Origin: Rhodospirillaceae bacterium
Lineage (GTDB): Bacteria; Pseudomonadota; Alphaproteobacteria; MPNO01; UBA2964
Assembly (NCBI GenBank): GCA_002709075.1
Contig: PAPV01000004.1
Location: 168,787-232,786, forward strand
Direction of reading: 5' to 3'
DNA: 64,000 nucleotides
Shown here: positions 19,817 to 29,611 of the stretch, one piece after another
Layout: every line of letters starts with the position of its first letter
Numbering within the stretch: position 1 is the stretch's first letter
The notes under the pieces: generated by a model
Seen by the model: only the letters and a program-made list of their open reading frames with translations
Told to the model about the DNA's origin: nothing
Databases searched by the model: none
Made by a program: the position numbers and the translations under genes

Positions 19817-20408
19817 TGTTTAATCATAAAAACAAATCATTGATGCTTACGGTAACTTCCAATAAAGCAACACACGGAATTAAATGGAAGGCTGGAAGAG
19901 ATTTTCATCCGCTTCGTTAGTAACCGATGAGAAAAAATCACGGCCAAATTTATTATGACGGGGACTAGTGGAGCCTTGATAACGTCATCTAGCAAGCTGA
20001 GAAACCGGTTTCGCTTGTTTCTAATATTTGCTAACGTCAGTACTTGGTAAGGTCAAATAGCTAAATTGAGAGTGTCAGTGCTTAAAATCCGTGACAGTAA
20101 TTAAATTGCATATATGCAATTTAAAAACGTCTACGATAACTGACACTGCCCTATCAACAACGAGTGGCACATGTCAAATCTTAGAGTATACATTAACGGT
20201 GACTTAAAAGCGCCAATTATCTCAAAAATATTAATGAAAAATATTTTAACGGCGGCACAGAATAAAATCCTTCAATTCTGCGGTAGTTATCGATTTAAGA
20301 CTCTTAAGGGGCAAATGTTCGATTTAGGGAAGAACGACCAGATAGTGATTTTTGGATTTTTCCTATTACCCTTCCTGTACTACCAGAAGTTCGAAAGTTT
20401 ATAAAGCC
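19816..20408 (+). pseudogene. maf: Decayed Maf/nucleoside-triphosphate pyrophosphatase gene
   Basis: ATG overlaps ppsR stop (TAATG). Same frame reads NHKNKSLMLTVTSNKATHGIKWKAGRDFHPL (cf. Maf LILASASxRRxxLLxxAGxDF), then QAEKPVSL.. and IC*RQYLV (cf. IGADQxLV) with several stops; C-terminal-like WIFPITLPVLPEVRKFI just before aroE; length about 590 bp fits maf; ppsR-maf-aroE synteny. Confidence 0.65.
20101..20124. repeat. 24-bp perfect palindrome
   Basis: TTAAATTGCATA|TATGCAATTTAA, each half the exact reverse complement of the other; enclosed by inverted repeats AGTGTCAGT (20071-20079) / ACTGACACT (20139-20147). Confidence 0.85.
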
Positions 20409-21266
20409 ATGCATATCTCTGGAAAGACTATGGTTGTTGGAATTATTGGTTGTCCTGTGGAACACTCATTGTCCCCGGCAATACATAATTATTTAATGAA
20501 CAAACATTCAATAGATGGAGTTTATGTTCCTTTACCTGTGAGTCATGATAAGTTAGACAGTGCTCTTGCGGGCTTGTCGTCGCTAGGACTCAGTGGTGCA
20601 AATCTCACTGTTCCTTACAAGTCTACCGTATTACCGTTCCTGGATCGTATTGATACAACAGCAAAAAAGATTGGTGCAGTTAATACTGTTCGGGTAAATG
20701 CTAATAAAAAGCTTGAAGGAACAAACACTGATAGCAGTGGGTTTTTAACTGCTGTAGTGAGACACTCTCCTGAAGGGTGGGATTTGTACCATAAGCCGTG
20801 CGTAGTGATAGGTGCAGGCGGTGCGGCAAGAGCAGTAGTTTACGCATTAAAAAAATTGCATCCATCAGAGATTCGTATTGTCAATCGCTCTTTTAATCGT
20901 GCTACCGAGCTGGCAAGCGATTTTGGCACGCCCTGCCGACCATATAATTGGAAAAAACGAAACATCGTTCTTAACAATGCAGCGCTGTTAGTTAATACTA
21001 CAAAATGTGGGATGGTAGGAGAACCGGAACTGAAAATCAATTTAAGTGCACTGCCAACTAATGCCGTTGTTAATGATATCGTATATAATCCCTTAAAAAC
21101 AACCCTGTTGCGAAACGCGGAAAGCAGAGGTAATGCTATTATTGACGGAACCGAAATGCTTCTTAACCAAGCTGGACATGCATTTAAGTATTGGTTTGGA
21201 ATAGACCCCGAAATGACAGACGATTGGAAAAAAAGGATAAAATCTATGTTAACAGCTGGACAATAA
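20409..21266 (+). CDS. aroE: Shikimate dehydrogenase
   Basis: GIIGCPVEHSLSPAIHNYLMNKHSIDGVYVPLPV; GANLTVPYK; GAGGAARAVVYAL. ORF track opens at 20352 (TTG); likelier ATG at 20409. Confidence 0.95.
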   Translation: MHISGKTMVVGIIGCPVEHSLSPAIHNYLMNKHSIDGVYVPLPVSHDKLDSALAGLSSLGLSGANLTVPYKSTVLPFLDRIDTTAKKIGAVNTVRVNANKKLEGTNTDSSGFLTAVVRHSPEGWDLYHKPCVVIGAGGAARAVVYALKKLHPSEIRIVNRSFNRATELASDFGTPCRPYNWKKRNIVLNNAALLVNTTKCGMVGEPELKINLSALPTNAVVNDIVYNPLKTTLLRNAESRGNAIIDGTEMLLNQAGHAFKYWFGIDPEMTDDWKKRIKSMLTAGQ

Positions 21267-21268
21267 CG

Positions 21269-21886
21269 ATGCTTATTGTCGGGTTGACTGGTTCAATAGG
21301 CATGGGAAAAACTAAGGCAGCAAATATGTTTCGTACCATGGGTTTGCCGGTTTTTGATTCAGATGCATTTGTTCATGAGTTGATGGAAACCAACACAAAA
21401 GTTATCTCTCTCATCCGACGAGTGTTTCCAGGGGCAGTAAACTCTGTTGGGATTAATAGGCGGGTGTTAGGACAAATTGTTTTCAAAAACAGGGATGCCT
21501 TACAAAATTTAGAGGCTATATTACATCCATTAGTAAGAATGCGCCAAGCGAAGTTTTTACGAAGTGCCAAGTTGAGATTTAGCAAAATAGCAGTGCTCGA
21601 TGTTCCCTTGCTGTATGAAAGCAGGACTGATGAGAAATGCGATATTGTTATAGTTATGACTGCTCCACGTTTCATCCAGAAGCAAAGAGTTATGGCTCGA
21701 TCAGGAATGACCGAGGAACGATTTTGTAGCATTCTTATGAATCAGTTAAGTGATCAAGAAAAAAGGAAAAGAGCTGATTATGTGGTACAAACAGGAGGGT
21801 GTATTCACAACACACATACTGCACTCAAACAAATTATTTATGAGATCAAATATTTACCCTCAAAAAAATGGTGTCCGGGTTGGTAG
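21269..21886 (+). CDS. coaE: Dephospho-CoA kinase
   Basis: MLIVGLTGSIGMGKTKAANMFRTMGLPVFDSDAFVHEL; ATG at 21269 just after aroE stop. Confidence 0.95.
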   Translation: MLIVGLTGSIGMGKTKAANMFRTMGLPVFDSDAFVHELMETNTKVISLIRRVFPGAVNSVGINRRVLGQIVFKNRDALQNLEAILHPLVRMRQAKFLRSAKLRFSKIAVLDVPLLYESRTDEKCDIVIVMTAPRFIQKQRVMARSGMTEERFCSILMNQLSDQEKRKRADYVVQTGGCIHNTHTALKQIIYEIKYLPSKKWCPGW

Positions 21887-21908
21887 AACGAGATTTGTAT
21901 TTTAGGTA

Positions 21909-22583
21909 ATGCGTGAAGTTGCACTAGATACAGAGACAACCGGTCTTTCTTACGATAAGGGAGATAAATTGGTCGAAATTGGCTGTTTAGAACTCGTTAA
22001 TCACATTCCAACAGGAAAGAGCTATCATACGTATATTAATCCACAACGTACCGTGTCAGCAGCAGCGGTAGCTGTTCACGGACTGTCCGATAATTTTCTC
22101 GCAGAAAAACCAGCTTTTAATGAAATAGTTTCTGAATTTTTAGAATTTATATCCGACTCACCTCTCATCATCCACAATGCGGCTTTCGATTTGGGTTTCA
22201 TTAACAAGGAATTAACGGAGACTGGTCTCAAACCCATTCCGCATGAACAGGCAATTGATACCGTTTTGCTCGCTAGGCGCAAATTTCCGGGTGCACCAGC
22301 AAGTTTAGACTCTTTATGCCGTCGATTTGGAATTAATAACGAACATCGAGTTCTTCATGGTGCACTATTAGATGCTGAACTATTAGCTGAAGTTTACTTG
22401 GAATTGAAAGGGGGCAGGCAACCTGGGTTAGTTTTGCAAGAAGTTCATTCACAAAAAACAATGAGGCCCACTCAACAACGCGACATACCTAGAGCAGCCC
22501 GACCGCACACTCCTTCCCCAAAAGAAATGGTTGCCCATAAACGTTTCGTTGAATCTATTGACGATCCAATTTGGAAAAAATAA
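21909..22583 (+). CDS. dnaQ: DNA polymerase III subunit epsilon
   Basis: REVALDTETTGLSYDKGDKLVEIGCLEL; exonuclease motifs IIHNAAFDLGFINKEL. Confidence 0.96.
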   Translation: MREVALDTETTGLSYDKGDKLVEIGCLELVNHIPTGKSYHTYINPQRTVSAAAVAVHGLSDNFLAEKPAFNEIVSEFLEFISDSPLIIHNAAFDLGFINKELTETGLKPIPHEQAIDTVLLARRKFPGAPASLDSLCRRFGINNEHRVLHGALLDAELLAEVYLELKGGRQPGLVLQEVHSQKTMRPTQQRDIPRAARPHTPSPKEMVAHKRFVESIDDPIWKK

Positions 22584-22597
22584 GTACTGTAATTATA

Positions 22598-23086
22598 TTA
22601 CTGTAGGTGTTGATTCTGATAGAGTTCCATAAAGTCTATTGGCTGCAAAAATAATGGAGGAAAACCCCCGTCACGGGTGGTATCGGCGATTATATTGCGT
22701 GCGAAAGGAAAAATTAAACGGGATCCTTCTATTAATAAGACGGTATTTTTGGTTTCCTCTGGAACACCCGTAATTCGTATTACTGCTCCGTATGTTAACT
22801 CAAGCAGAAAAACGGTTGATCTGTCTAGAGTTGCTTCTACCCGAAATTGTAGCGTGAGTTCAAAACTACCATCTTTCAATGGACGGCCGCCAGTGTTGAT
22901 ATCTATATTTATTTCTGGCTCTTGATCCAAGTTCGTTTGAAAACTTGGCCCAATTGGATTCTCAAAGGATAAGTCCTTTATATACTGAGCATCAATGTTG
23001 ATTTTGGGAGAGAATTCTTTACTCGCATCGGTTTCGTTTAGTGAATTGATACTATCGCTATTTTTCTCGGGATCTTGTTTTATCAT
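22598..23086 (-). CDS. secB: Protein-export chaperone SecB
   Basis: INAQYIKDLSFENP-type motif; LLIEGSRLIFPFARNIIADTTRDGGFPPLFLQPIDFMELY. Confidence 0.96.
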   Translation of the reverse strand: MIKQDPEKNSDSINSLNETDASKEFSPKINIDAQYIKDLSFENPIGPSFQTNLDQEPEINIDINTGGRPLKDGSFELTLQFRVEATLDRSTVFLLELTYGAVIRITGVPEETKNTVLLIEGSRLIFPFARNIIADTTRDGGFPPLFLQPIDFMELYQNQHLQ

Positions 23087-23183
23087 CTAGGTCCTTTCCC
23101 GGGTGGATCTTTATGTTGTGTTTAGAGAATTGTATGTGAAGAAACATATAGATTAACATAAAAGAAGGGTTTTTGCTCAGTAT

Positions 23184-23684
23184 TTAATTCTCATCATTTG
23201 GATTGGGATCGGCTTTGTTAGAAATATCTGAATAAACCCCATCAATTGTAGATGTATTTTCTGATTGGTTATTGTTTCCCATAAAAACTTCTCCATCCGT
23301 GTTCATTTTAGGTGCATTTGTCTTGGAGAATTTTTTTATGCTTCTCCATAGTATTGACCCTAAGAAATATCGTGTGCGATTCGAGAACAATAATAATCCT
23401 ATGAAATCTGTAAGAAACCCGGGTGTTATTAATAGAATACCAGCGACAATCAAAACGAACCCATTCATTACTTCGTTTGTCGGAAATTTGTTTTGAGCTA
23501 TGCTATTTTGTATGCGTCGTAATATTTGCAAACCTTGTTTGCGTAACAAAATAGCTCCCACTGCAGCTGAAAAAATGATCATTCCAACTGTTAACCAAGC
23601 ACCAATAAAACCGCCAATTTGGATTAAAATGGCAATTTCAATTATTGGGATAATTGCCAGGGAAAGAAAAAGTATTTTTGCCAT
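23184..23684 (-). CDS. fxsA: FxsA family membrane protein
   Basis: EIAILIQIGGFIGAWLTVGMIIFSAAVGAILLRKQG; VAGILLITPGFLTDFIGLLLF. Confidence 0.93.
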   Translation of the reverse strand: MAKILFLSLAIIPIIEIAILIQIGGFIGAWLTVGMIIFSAAVGAILLRKQGLQILRRIQNSIAQNKFPTNEVMNGFVLIVAGILLITPGFLTDFIGLLLFSNRTRYFLGSILWRSIKKFSKTNAPKMNTDGEVFMGNNNQSENTSTIDGVYSDISNKADPNPNDEN

Positions 23685-23813
23685 GCTTGAGATTTAGGTT
23701 TTGAAACCTTACCTTATATTGTATTACTCAATGAAAGTCGTCTTGATAAGTTACCCCTCGTAAGGCTAGAAAGGTAATTGTCTGTCGACATGTAAATATT
23801 TTCAAGGTGAAAA

Positions 23814-24503
23814 ATGGGTGAAGGAATTCAAACGCTAGACATTATATTGTTTGCAATGATAGCGGCTTTCTTGGTCCTGCGATTGCGTAGTGTGCTTGGG
23901 AAGAAAACCGGGCATCAGCGTCCACCTATCGATGAAAATCCAAATGGGAGTAAGGATGCAACTCCCAAGAGTGAGAAGGCGGTTGACCTTAACAATGTCT
24001 CCAACAGAGAAAAAGATGTGAACTTTGATCAAACACAAGACCCCATTCTGTCTTCTGCTTTGAATGAGATAAAAGTCGCCGACAATAGTTTCAACCCAAA
24101 TGAATTTTTGGTTGGAGCTCGTTCCGCTTTTGAAATGATTGTTAAGGCTTTCGCGGATGGCGATTTGGATTCACTCAGGGCATTATTAAACGATGAGGTT
24201 TTGGAAGACTTTTCAATAGCGATTAAAGATAGAGAAGATGCTGGTCAAACCTTAGATTTCACTCTTATTGGTGTTAAGGAAGCACGAATTAAGGATGCTC
24301 GCATGGATGGCCGCACCGCTTTTGTCACAATTCAATTTGATACTGAACAAATAAACATCACTCGGGATAAGGATGCTAATATTGTTTCAGGAGATCCCAA
24401 TCGCACCGAGGAAGTAAGTGATATATGGACTTTTGCACGAAACACGCATGCACGTGATCCTAATTGGATACTCGTTGAAACTCGGACATTGGGCGAAGAC
24501 TAG
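23814..24503 (+). CDS. Tim44/TimA-like domain protein
   Basis: IQTLDIILFAMIAAFLVLRLRSVLGKKTG N-terminal anchor; ARSAFEMIVKAFADGDLDSLRALLNDEV...; next to secB/fxsA/mltA as in many alphaproteobacteria. Confidence 0.92.
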   Translation: MGEGIQTLDIILFAMIAAFLVLRLRSVLGKKTGHQRPPIDENPNGSKDATPKSEKAVDLNNVSNREKDVNFDQTQDPILSSALNEIKVADNSFNPNEFLVGARSAFEMIVKAFADGDLDSLRALLNDEVLEDFSIAIKDREDAGQTLDFTLIGVKEARIKDARMDGRTAFVTIQFDTEQINITRDKDANIVSGDPNRTEEVSDIWTFARNTHARDPNWILVETRTLGED

Positions 24504-25683
24504 TCTTCTAAAAGCATGCCTTGGGATTATTGCCCTTGCGATGCTTTTGATGAGTTTAGGATGTTCAGATTTCAAGAAAAGACAAACTATAAATGCCCTG
24601 CCGTTAAATTCACCAAAGAATTTACCTGGCTGGAGAAAGGCGGGGTTGTTTGAGGCCTATAATGCTTTTAAATTGAGTTGCCCGTTTATGACGAGCAAAC
24701 TCCCAAAAAGTTTACAAAGAAATCTGTTACAAGATCAAGGGTCAATACATTGGGATCAAGTTTGCCAGCTCGCCCTCCGCGCAAATGTTATTTCCGACTC
24801 CTCGGCAAAGGCTTTTTTTAACGAATTTTTCACATTCTGGAAAATTGAAGATGATATCAATGGTGGTCTTTACACCGGTTATTACGAAGCCGATATTAGG
24901 GGGTCTGAGAAAAGAACTTCACGGTACAAATATCCTATTTATAGTCGACCAACAGATTTGGTTTCAACTCATTATTTGAAATCGCGATATTCCAAATCGA
25001 AGAAAGTTATGTGGGGTCGAAGAAAAAATGGTGTAATTGTCCCGTATTACACTCGCGCAGAGATTACCGACGGCGCTGTGGCGCAAAATGCAAGCATTAT
25101 TGCTTGGGGAGATAGTTTGATCGATATATTCTTTCTTCAAATACAAGGCTCGGGTCGGATTCAACTTCCAAATGGTAGGATAATTCGAGTTGGTTATGCA
25201 GCTAGCAATGGGCATCCATATACCTCGGTAGGTAAAATTTTGTCTGATGCTGGAGAACTATTTCCGGAAGAAATTTCCATGCAAACCATCCGTGCTTGGC
25301 TTGCAAAAAATCCAACCAAAGTAAAGCAAATTTTAAATTCCAACGCGCGGTTTATTTTTTTTAAAAAGCTCAAAACACTTGGACCGGTTGGTGCAATGGG
25401 TGTTACTTTGATCCCGGGCCGAAGCATTGCTGTGGATCCTAGAATTATACCGATGGGAGCGCCAATTTGGATTGATACCAGCTACCCAGCATCAAACAAG
25501 CCAATGCAAAAACTAATGGTTGCTCAAGATGTCGGTATCGCAATCAAGGGTGGGGCTCGGGGGGATATTTTTTTTGGTTACGGTAAAAAAGCGGCGGCAG
25601 ACGCTGGTTTAATGAAACAGCGGGGAAACATGTTCGTTTTACTTCCGAAACGATTACGAAGTTGGAAGTACATTAATGAATGA
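24475..25683 (+). CDS. mltA: Membrane-bound lytic murein transglycosylase A (MltA)
   Basis: Lipobox LLMSLGC; GGLYTGYYEADIRGS; FLQIQGSGRIQLPNG; C-terminal 3D domain VAQDVGIAIKGGARGDIFFGYG. Start uncertain (TTG 24475 or GTG 24418). Confidence 0.93.
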   Translation: MKLGHWAKTSLLKACLGIIALAMLLMSLGCSDFKKRQTINALPLNSPKNLPGWRKAGLFEAYNAFKLSCPFMTSKLPKSLQRNLLQDQGSIHWDQVCQLALRANVISDSSAKAFFNEFFTFWKIEDDINGGLYTGYYEADIRGSEKRTSRYKYPIYSRPTDLVSTHYLKSRYSKSKKVMWGRRKNGVIVPYYTRAEITDGAVAQNASIIAWGDSLIDIFFLQIQGSGRIQLPNGRIIRVGYAASNGHPYTSVGKILSDAGELFPEEISMQTIRAWLAKNPTKVKQILNSNARFIFFKKLKTLGPVGAMGVTLIPGRSIAVDPRIIPMGAPIWIDTSYPASNKPMQKLMVAQDVGIAIKGGARGDIFFGYGKKAAADAGLMKQRGNMFVLLPKRLRSWKYINE

Positions 25684-26233
25684 TAAAATAAAAGACTCAG
25701 CCAAATTAAAGGCTCTATCGGCAACAGATGAGGAGCTTTTTAACGAGGCGATGCGCGGCGTCAAAATATCAATGAAAAGAGAAGTTAATCTAAAAGATAC
25801 AAACCAAAAAACTACGTATTTGTCTAATAGAAAACGTGATGCTTTCCCAACTACAATTAGAAAGAAAACAAATCAAGAATTTTCTTTTTTAGTGGCTGGG
25901 AAATCTGGAGATATAGATCATAAGACAATGAGCAAATTGAAGCGAGGTCAAATTATTCCGGACACTAGACTAGATTTACACGGAATGACACTAAAACAGG
26001 CACACTCAGCAGTTTTCAGTTTTATTCTTGGCGCAGCAGAGAAGCGTGTGCGTTGTTTATTAATCATTACTGGCAAGGGTCGAATTAGCGAGGGAGGAGG
26101 CGTTTTGCGTAATCAGTTCCCTCAATGGCTAAACCATCCCAATATACGACTTCATGTAATTGGTTTTTGCGAAGCCCAGCCCCGAGATGGTGGAGGGGGA
26201 GCATTTTATGTGCTATTGCGGCGGAAGCGATAG
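25676..26233 (+). CDS. Smr domain protein
   Basis: RLDLHGMTLKQAHSAVFSFI; LLIITGKGR; Smr signature. Confidence 0.93.
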   Translation: MNDKIKDSAKLKALSATDEELFNEAMRGVKISMKREVNLKDTNQKTTYLSNRKRDAFPTTIRKKTNQEFSFLVAGKSGDIDHKTMSKLKRGQIIPDTRLDLHGMTLKQAHSAVFSFILGAAEKRVRCLLIITGKGRISEGGGVLRNQFPQWLNHPNIRLHVIGFCEAQPRDGGGGAFYVLLRRKR

Positions 26234-26234
26234 G

Positions 26235-27551
26235 TTAAAGGATAAATTTGCTTAAATCTGCGTCCCTTGCCAAATCACCGACCTTTTCCCGAACATTTTG
26301 AGGGGTAATGGTGATTTCTTCTCCACCCCTGTCTGTCGCGGTAAAACTAATTTCTTCCAAAAGGCGTTCTAGTACGGTCTGCAACCGGCGAGCACCAATG
26401 TTTTCTACTGACTGATTTACTTCCGCAGCCACTTTTGCAATTTCAGCAATTGCTTCCTCGGGAAATTCTAAAGACACATTTTCAGTTTTCATCAGCGCTT
26501 TGTACTGTCTGATTAAACTTGCTTCTGGTTCAGTAAGTATAGCTTTTAGATCTTCTATTCCTAATGCTTTTAGTTCTACCCGGATTGGCAAACGTCCTTG
26601 TAATTCTGGTAGTAAATCGGATGGTTTTGCTATGTGAAACGCGCCCGATGCAATAAAGAGAATATGATCGGTTTTTACCGGTCCGTATTTGGTGGAAACG
26701 GTCGTTCCCTCTATCAACGGAAGTAGATCTCTTTGTACACCCTCACGACTCACATCAGCCCCGTGCCGATCAGATCGAGCACAAATTTTATCAATCTCAT
26801 CAAGGAAAACTATTCCATTTTGCTCTACAGCTTCAATAGAGGCGCGCACTATAGCGTCTTCTTCCAATAGTTTATCGCTTTCTTCCGCAATAAGTGTTTC
26901 GTAAGAATTCTCCACTGAAATTTTTCTTTTGGATGTTTTGCCGCCGAATGCTTTACCGAGCATGTCATTGAGGTCCAACATCCCCATTTGAGCCCCAGGC
27001 ATCCCAGGTATATCGAATGTAGGTAACGCTCCACCTGATGAGTCTGGGAGTTCCAGTTCAATTTCTCGATCGGCTAATGACCCCTCACGAAGCATTTTAC
27101 GAAATTTTTGTCGCGTTTCCTGACTTGCATTCTCACCGACTAGTGCGGTAATCACTCTTTCTTCGGCGGCTAATTCAGCTTTTGCATGAACATCTTTTCT
27201 TTGTCTTTCACGAATTTCATGAATTGCAATTTCTAATAAATCTCGAACAATTTGTTCTACGTCGCGACCAACATAACCTACTTCTGTGAACTTTGTCGCC
27301 TCAACCTTAATAAATGGTGCTTGAGCTAAACGCGCAAGTCGTCTAGCAATTTCTGTTTTCCCGACCCCGGTTGGTCCAATCATGAGAATATTTTTCGGAA
27401 GCACTTCATCCCGAAGATCATCCTCTAACTGTTGGCGCCTCCAACGGTTTCTCAATGCAACTGCAACTGCTCGTTTAGCATCGTTTTGACCAACAATATA
27501 ACGATCGAGCTCAGAAACAATCTCTCTTGGGCTAAAACTAGTCACTGACAT
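26235..27551 (-). CDS. hslU: HslUV protease ATPase subunit
   Basis: [40 protein letters not shown]. Confidence 0.98.
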   Translation of the reverse strand: MSVTSFSPREIVSELDRYIVGQNDAKRAVAVALRNRWRRQQLEDDLRDEVLPKNILMIGPTGVGKTEIARRLARLAQAPFIKVEATKFTEVGYVGRDVEQIVRDLLEIAIHEIRERQRKDVHAKAELAAEERVITALVGENASQETRQKFRKMLREGSLADREIELELPDSSGGALPTFDIPGMPGAQMGMLDLNDMLGKAFGGKTSKRKISVENSYETLIAEESDKLLEEDAIVRASIEAVEQNGIVFLDEIDKICARSDRHGADVSREGVQRDLLPLIEGTTVSTKYGPVKTDHILFIASGAFHIAKPSDLLPELQGRLPIRVELKALGIEDLKAILTEPEASLIRQYKALMKTENVSLEFPEEAIAEIAKVAAEVNQSVENIGARRLQTVLERLLEEISFTATDRGGEEITITPQNVREKVGDLARDADLSKFIL

Positions 27552-28101
27552 CTAAACTTTCAATTGTGAGGTTGGAATTAGTATATACACAGATATCTGC
27601 AGCGATAGACATAGATTTCCTCGCTATATCTTCCGCATTCAAACCTTCGACGGATATTAACGCCCGAGCGGCTGCGAGTGCGTAGGATCCACCAGATCCT
27701 ATCCCTATTATTCCATCGTCTGGTTCTAATACATCGCCAGTACCAGTGAGAACTAGAGACTCATTTTTGTCCACAACGGCCATCATTGCTTCGAGCTTCC
27801 TAAGGTACCTGTCGGTACGCCAATCTTTAGCAAGTTCCACGCAAGCGCGTCTGAGTTGGCCTGGGTGCTCTTCAAGTCGTCCTTCAAGACGTTCAAACAA
27901 AGTAAACGCGTCAGCGGTTGCACCAGCAAATCCCACAATAACAGATCCGTCTGCAATCGATCTAACCTTGCGTGCAGAACCTTTAATAACGGTAGAGCCC
28001 AACGTAACCTGCCCATCGCCAGCCACAACAACTCTTTGATGTTTTCGAATTGCTAAAATAGTGGTCCCGTACCATTTTGATGTAGAACTATGTTGGTTCA
28101 A
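27538..28101 (-). CDS. hslV: HslUV protease peptidase subunit
   Basis: [37 protein letters not shown]. Confidence 0.98.
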   Translation of the reverse strand: MNQHSSTSKWYGTTILAIRKHQRVVVAGDGQVTLGSTVIKGSARKVRSIADGSVIVGFAGATADAFTLFERLEGRLEEHPGQLRRACVELAKDWRTDRYLRKLEAMMAVVDKNESLVLTGTGDVLEPDDGIIGIGSGGSYALAAARALISVEGLNAEDIARKSMSIAADICVYTNSNLTIESLDVSD

Positions 28102-28137
28102 GTTTTATCTCACGAATATAATTAGTCTTCTTTATAA

Positions 28138-28166
28138 AATGTGGGCGCTAAATCAACTTGTTCAAG
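28138..28166 (-). promoter_or_regulatory. Putative RpoH (sigma32) heat-shock promoter of hslVU
   Basis: Minus strand CTTGAA-N15-CCCACATT, close to CTTGAA/CCCCAT consensus; -10 lies about 37 bp upstream of hslV start. Confidence 0.55.
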
Positions 28167-28572
28167 TGTTGCAACAGAAACAGATAAATTTGATTACCCT
28201 GCTGTTATATTTTAAATTATATGATCATTAAGTAAAAAGATATACTTAGTGTAAAGTTACGAAGGCACCGGATATAGATTTTTTTATTAAATGTAAGTAT
28301 TATTGAGGACACGAGTAATTTAAGATTTTAAAGGTAGTAGGGCACTCCAGCATTTTTATTGATACGAAACCATCTTTTCGGAAGAGATAAGTACATATTT
28401 CAGCACTTACCTCAGTTATATATTATGAGTAAAAAAATTATAAAATTGTGAAGTATTGAAAAACACTTTTTGTGATATAGGACACAAGGATTAGGAAGCC
28501 AACTTAACCCAACTACTATTCAAAATCAGCTTACTACAATTTGTATTTATAAACATAATTAGAGGATTTGGA

Positions 28573-29172
28573 ATGCGCGAAGCCTCGATCATTCGCGAGA
28601 CTCGAGAAACGAGTATCGAAGCACGAGTAAATCTTGATGGGAAAGGAATATATGATGTAAAAACCGGGATAGGGTTTTTGGACCATATGTTGGAACAATT
28701 GTCTAGGCACAGCTTGATTGATTTATACGTTCGAGCAGAGGGCGATCTTCATATTGATTATCATCACACCACTGAGGACTCGGGTATAGTTATAGGTCAA
28801 GCAGTTTTAAAAGCGTTAGGTGAATTGCGCGGCATTAACCGATACGGGTCGGCATTCATTCCAATGGATGAGACGCTCAGCCGGGTTGCTCTAGATATTT
28901 CCGGGCGTCCCTACATTGTTTGGAAAGTAGAGTTTACCCGGCCTAAGATAGGGGAAATGGATACTGAGCTTTTTAAAGAGTGGTTTCAAGCCTTTGCACA
29001 GGCGTCTGGGATCACCCTTCACATAGAGAATTTATACGGGCAAAACAATCATCACGTCATTGAATCCTGTTTTAAAGGATTAGCACGTGCTTTGCGCTCC
29101 GCAATCGCTATTGACAATCGTAGTGGTGATCGGATCCCGTCAACCAAAGGTGCATTAGGCGATAATTTTTGA
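28573..29172 (+). CDS. hisB: Imidazoleglycerol-phosphate dehydratase
   Basis: [39 protein letters not shown]. Confidence 0.98.
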   Translation: MREASIIRETRETSIEARVNLDGKGIYDVKTGIGFLDHMLEQLSRHSLIDLYVRAEGDLHIDYHHTTEDSGIVIGQAVLKALGELRGINRYGSAFIPMDETLSRVALDISGRPYIVWKVEFTRPKIGEMDTELFKEWFQAFAQASGITLHIENLYGQNNHHVIESCFKGLARALRSAIAIDNRSGDRIPSTKGALGDNF

Positions 29173-29185
29173 TAAGGGATTTGTT

Positions 29186-29611
29186 TTGCGGATCTTCACC
29201 GTTTATATCAATTTGCACAGTAAATCTAAGGAGAAGCAACCCATATTTGTAGAAGAGGGCTTCTCCTTTTGGGCATTTGTGTTTGGTTTTATTTGTGCTC
29301 TGTATCATCGATGTTGGTTTCTTGGAGCAGCATTATTTACGGTAGAAGTTGTACTTCATGGTCTGTTACGGGTTCTGGAATCAGACTTTTTAACTGTGGC
29401 GATTTGCCAGATTGGATTATCAATTTTAATAGGGTTTCAATTCAACGATTGGCGTCGGGCCGCGCTAAGTCGGGCGGATTGGATTGTAGATTCTTTGGTA
29501 GCCGCAGTAGATTCTGATACAGCCTTTTTGAGGTGGATGGAAAGTAAAACACCCAGTTTTGTGCGTGGACAATTGCCTTCTGCTGTTGAACATAGTGGCA
29601 ATGAGCTATGA
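29186..29611 (+). CDS. DUF2628 domain membrane protein
   Basis: FVEEGFSFWAFVFGFICALYHRCWFLGAALF; located between hisB and hisH; TTG start. Confidence 0.85.
   Translation: MRIFTVYINLHSKSKEKQPIFVEEGFSFWAFVFGFICALYHRCWFLGAALFTVEVVLHGLLRVLESDFLTVAICQIGLSILIGFQFNDWRRAALSRADWIVDSLVAAVDSDTAFLRWMESKTPSFVRGQLPSAVEHSGNEL

Noticed and set aside
20171-20404. 77-aa ORF upstream of aroE
   Set aside because: Lies within the decayed maf region, no domain and no convincing ribosome-binding site; treated as a chance ORF.
22583-22600. TACTGTAAT/ATTACTGTA imperfect repeat between dnaQ and secB as terminator
   Set aside because: Imperfect, AT-rich, no clear GC stem or T-run.
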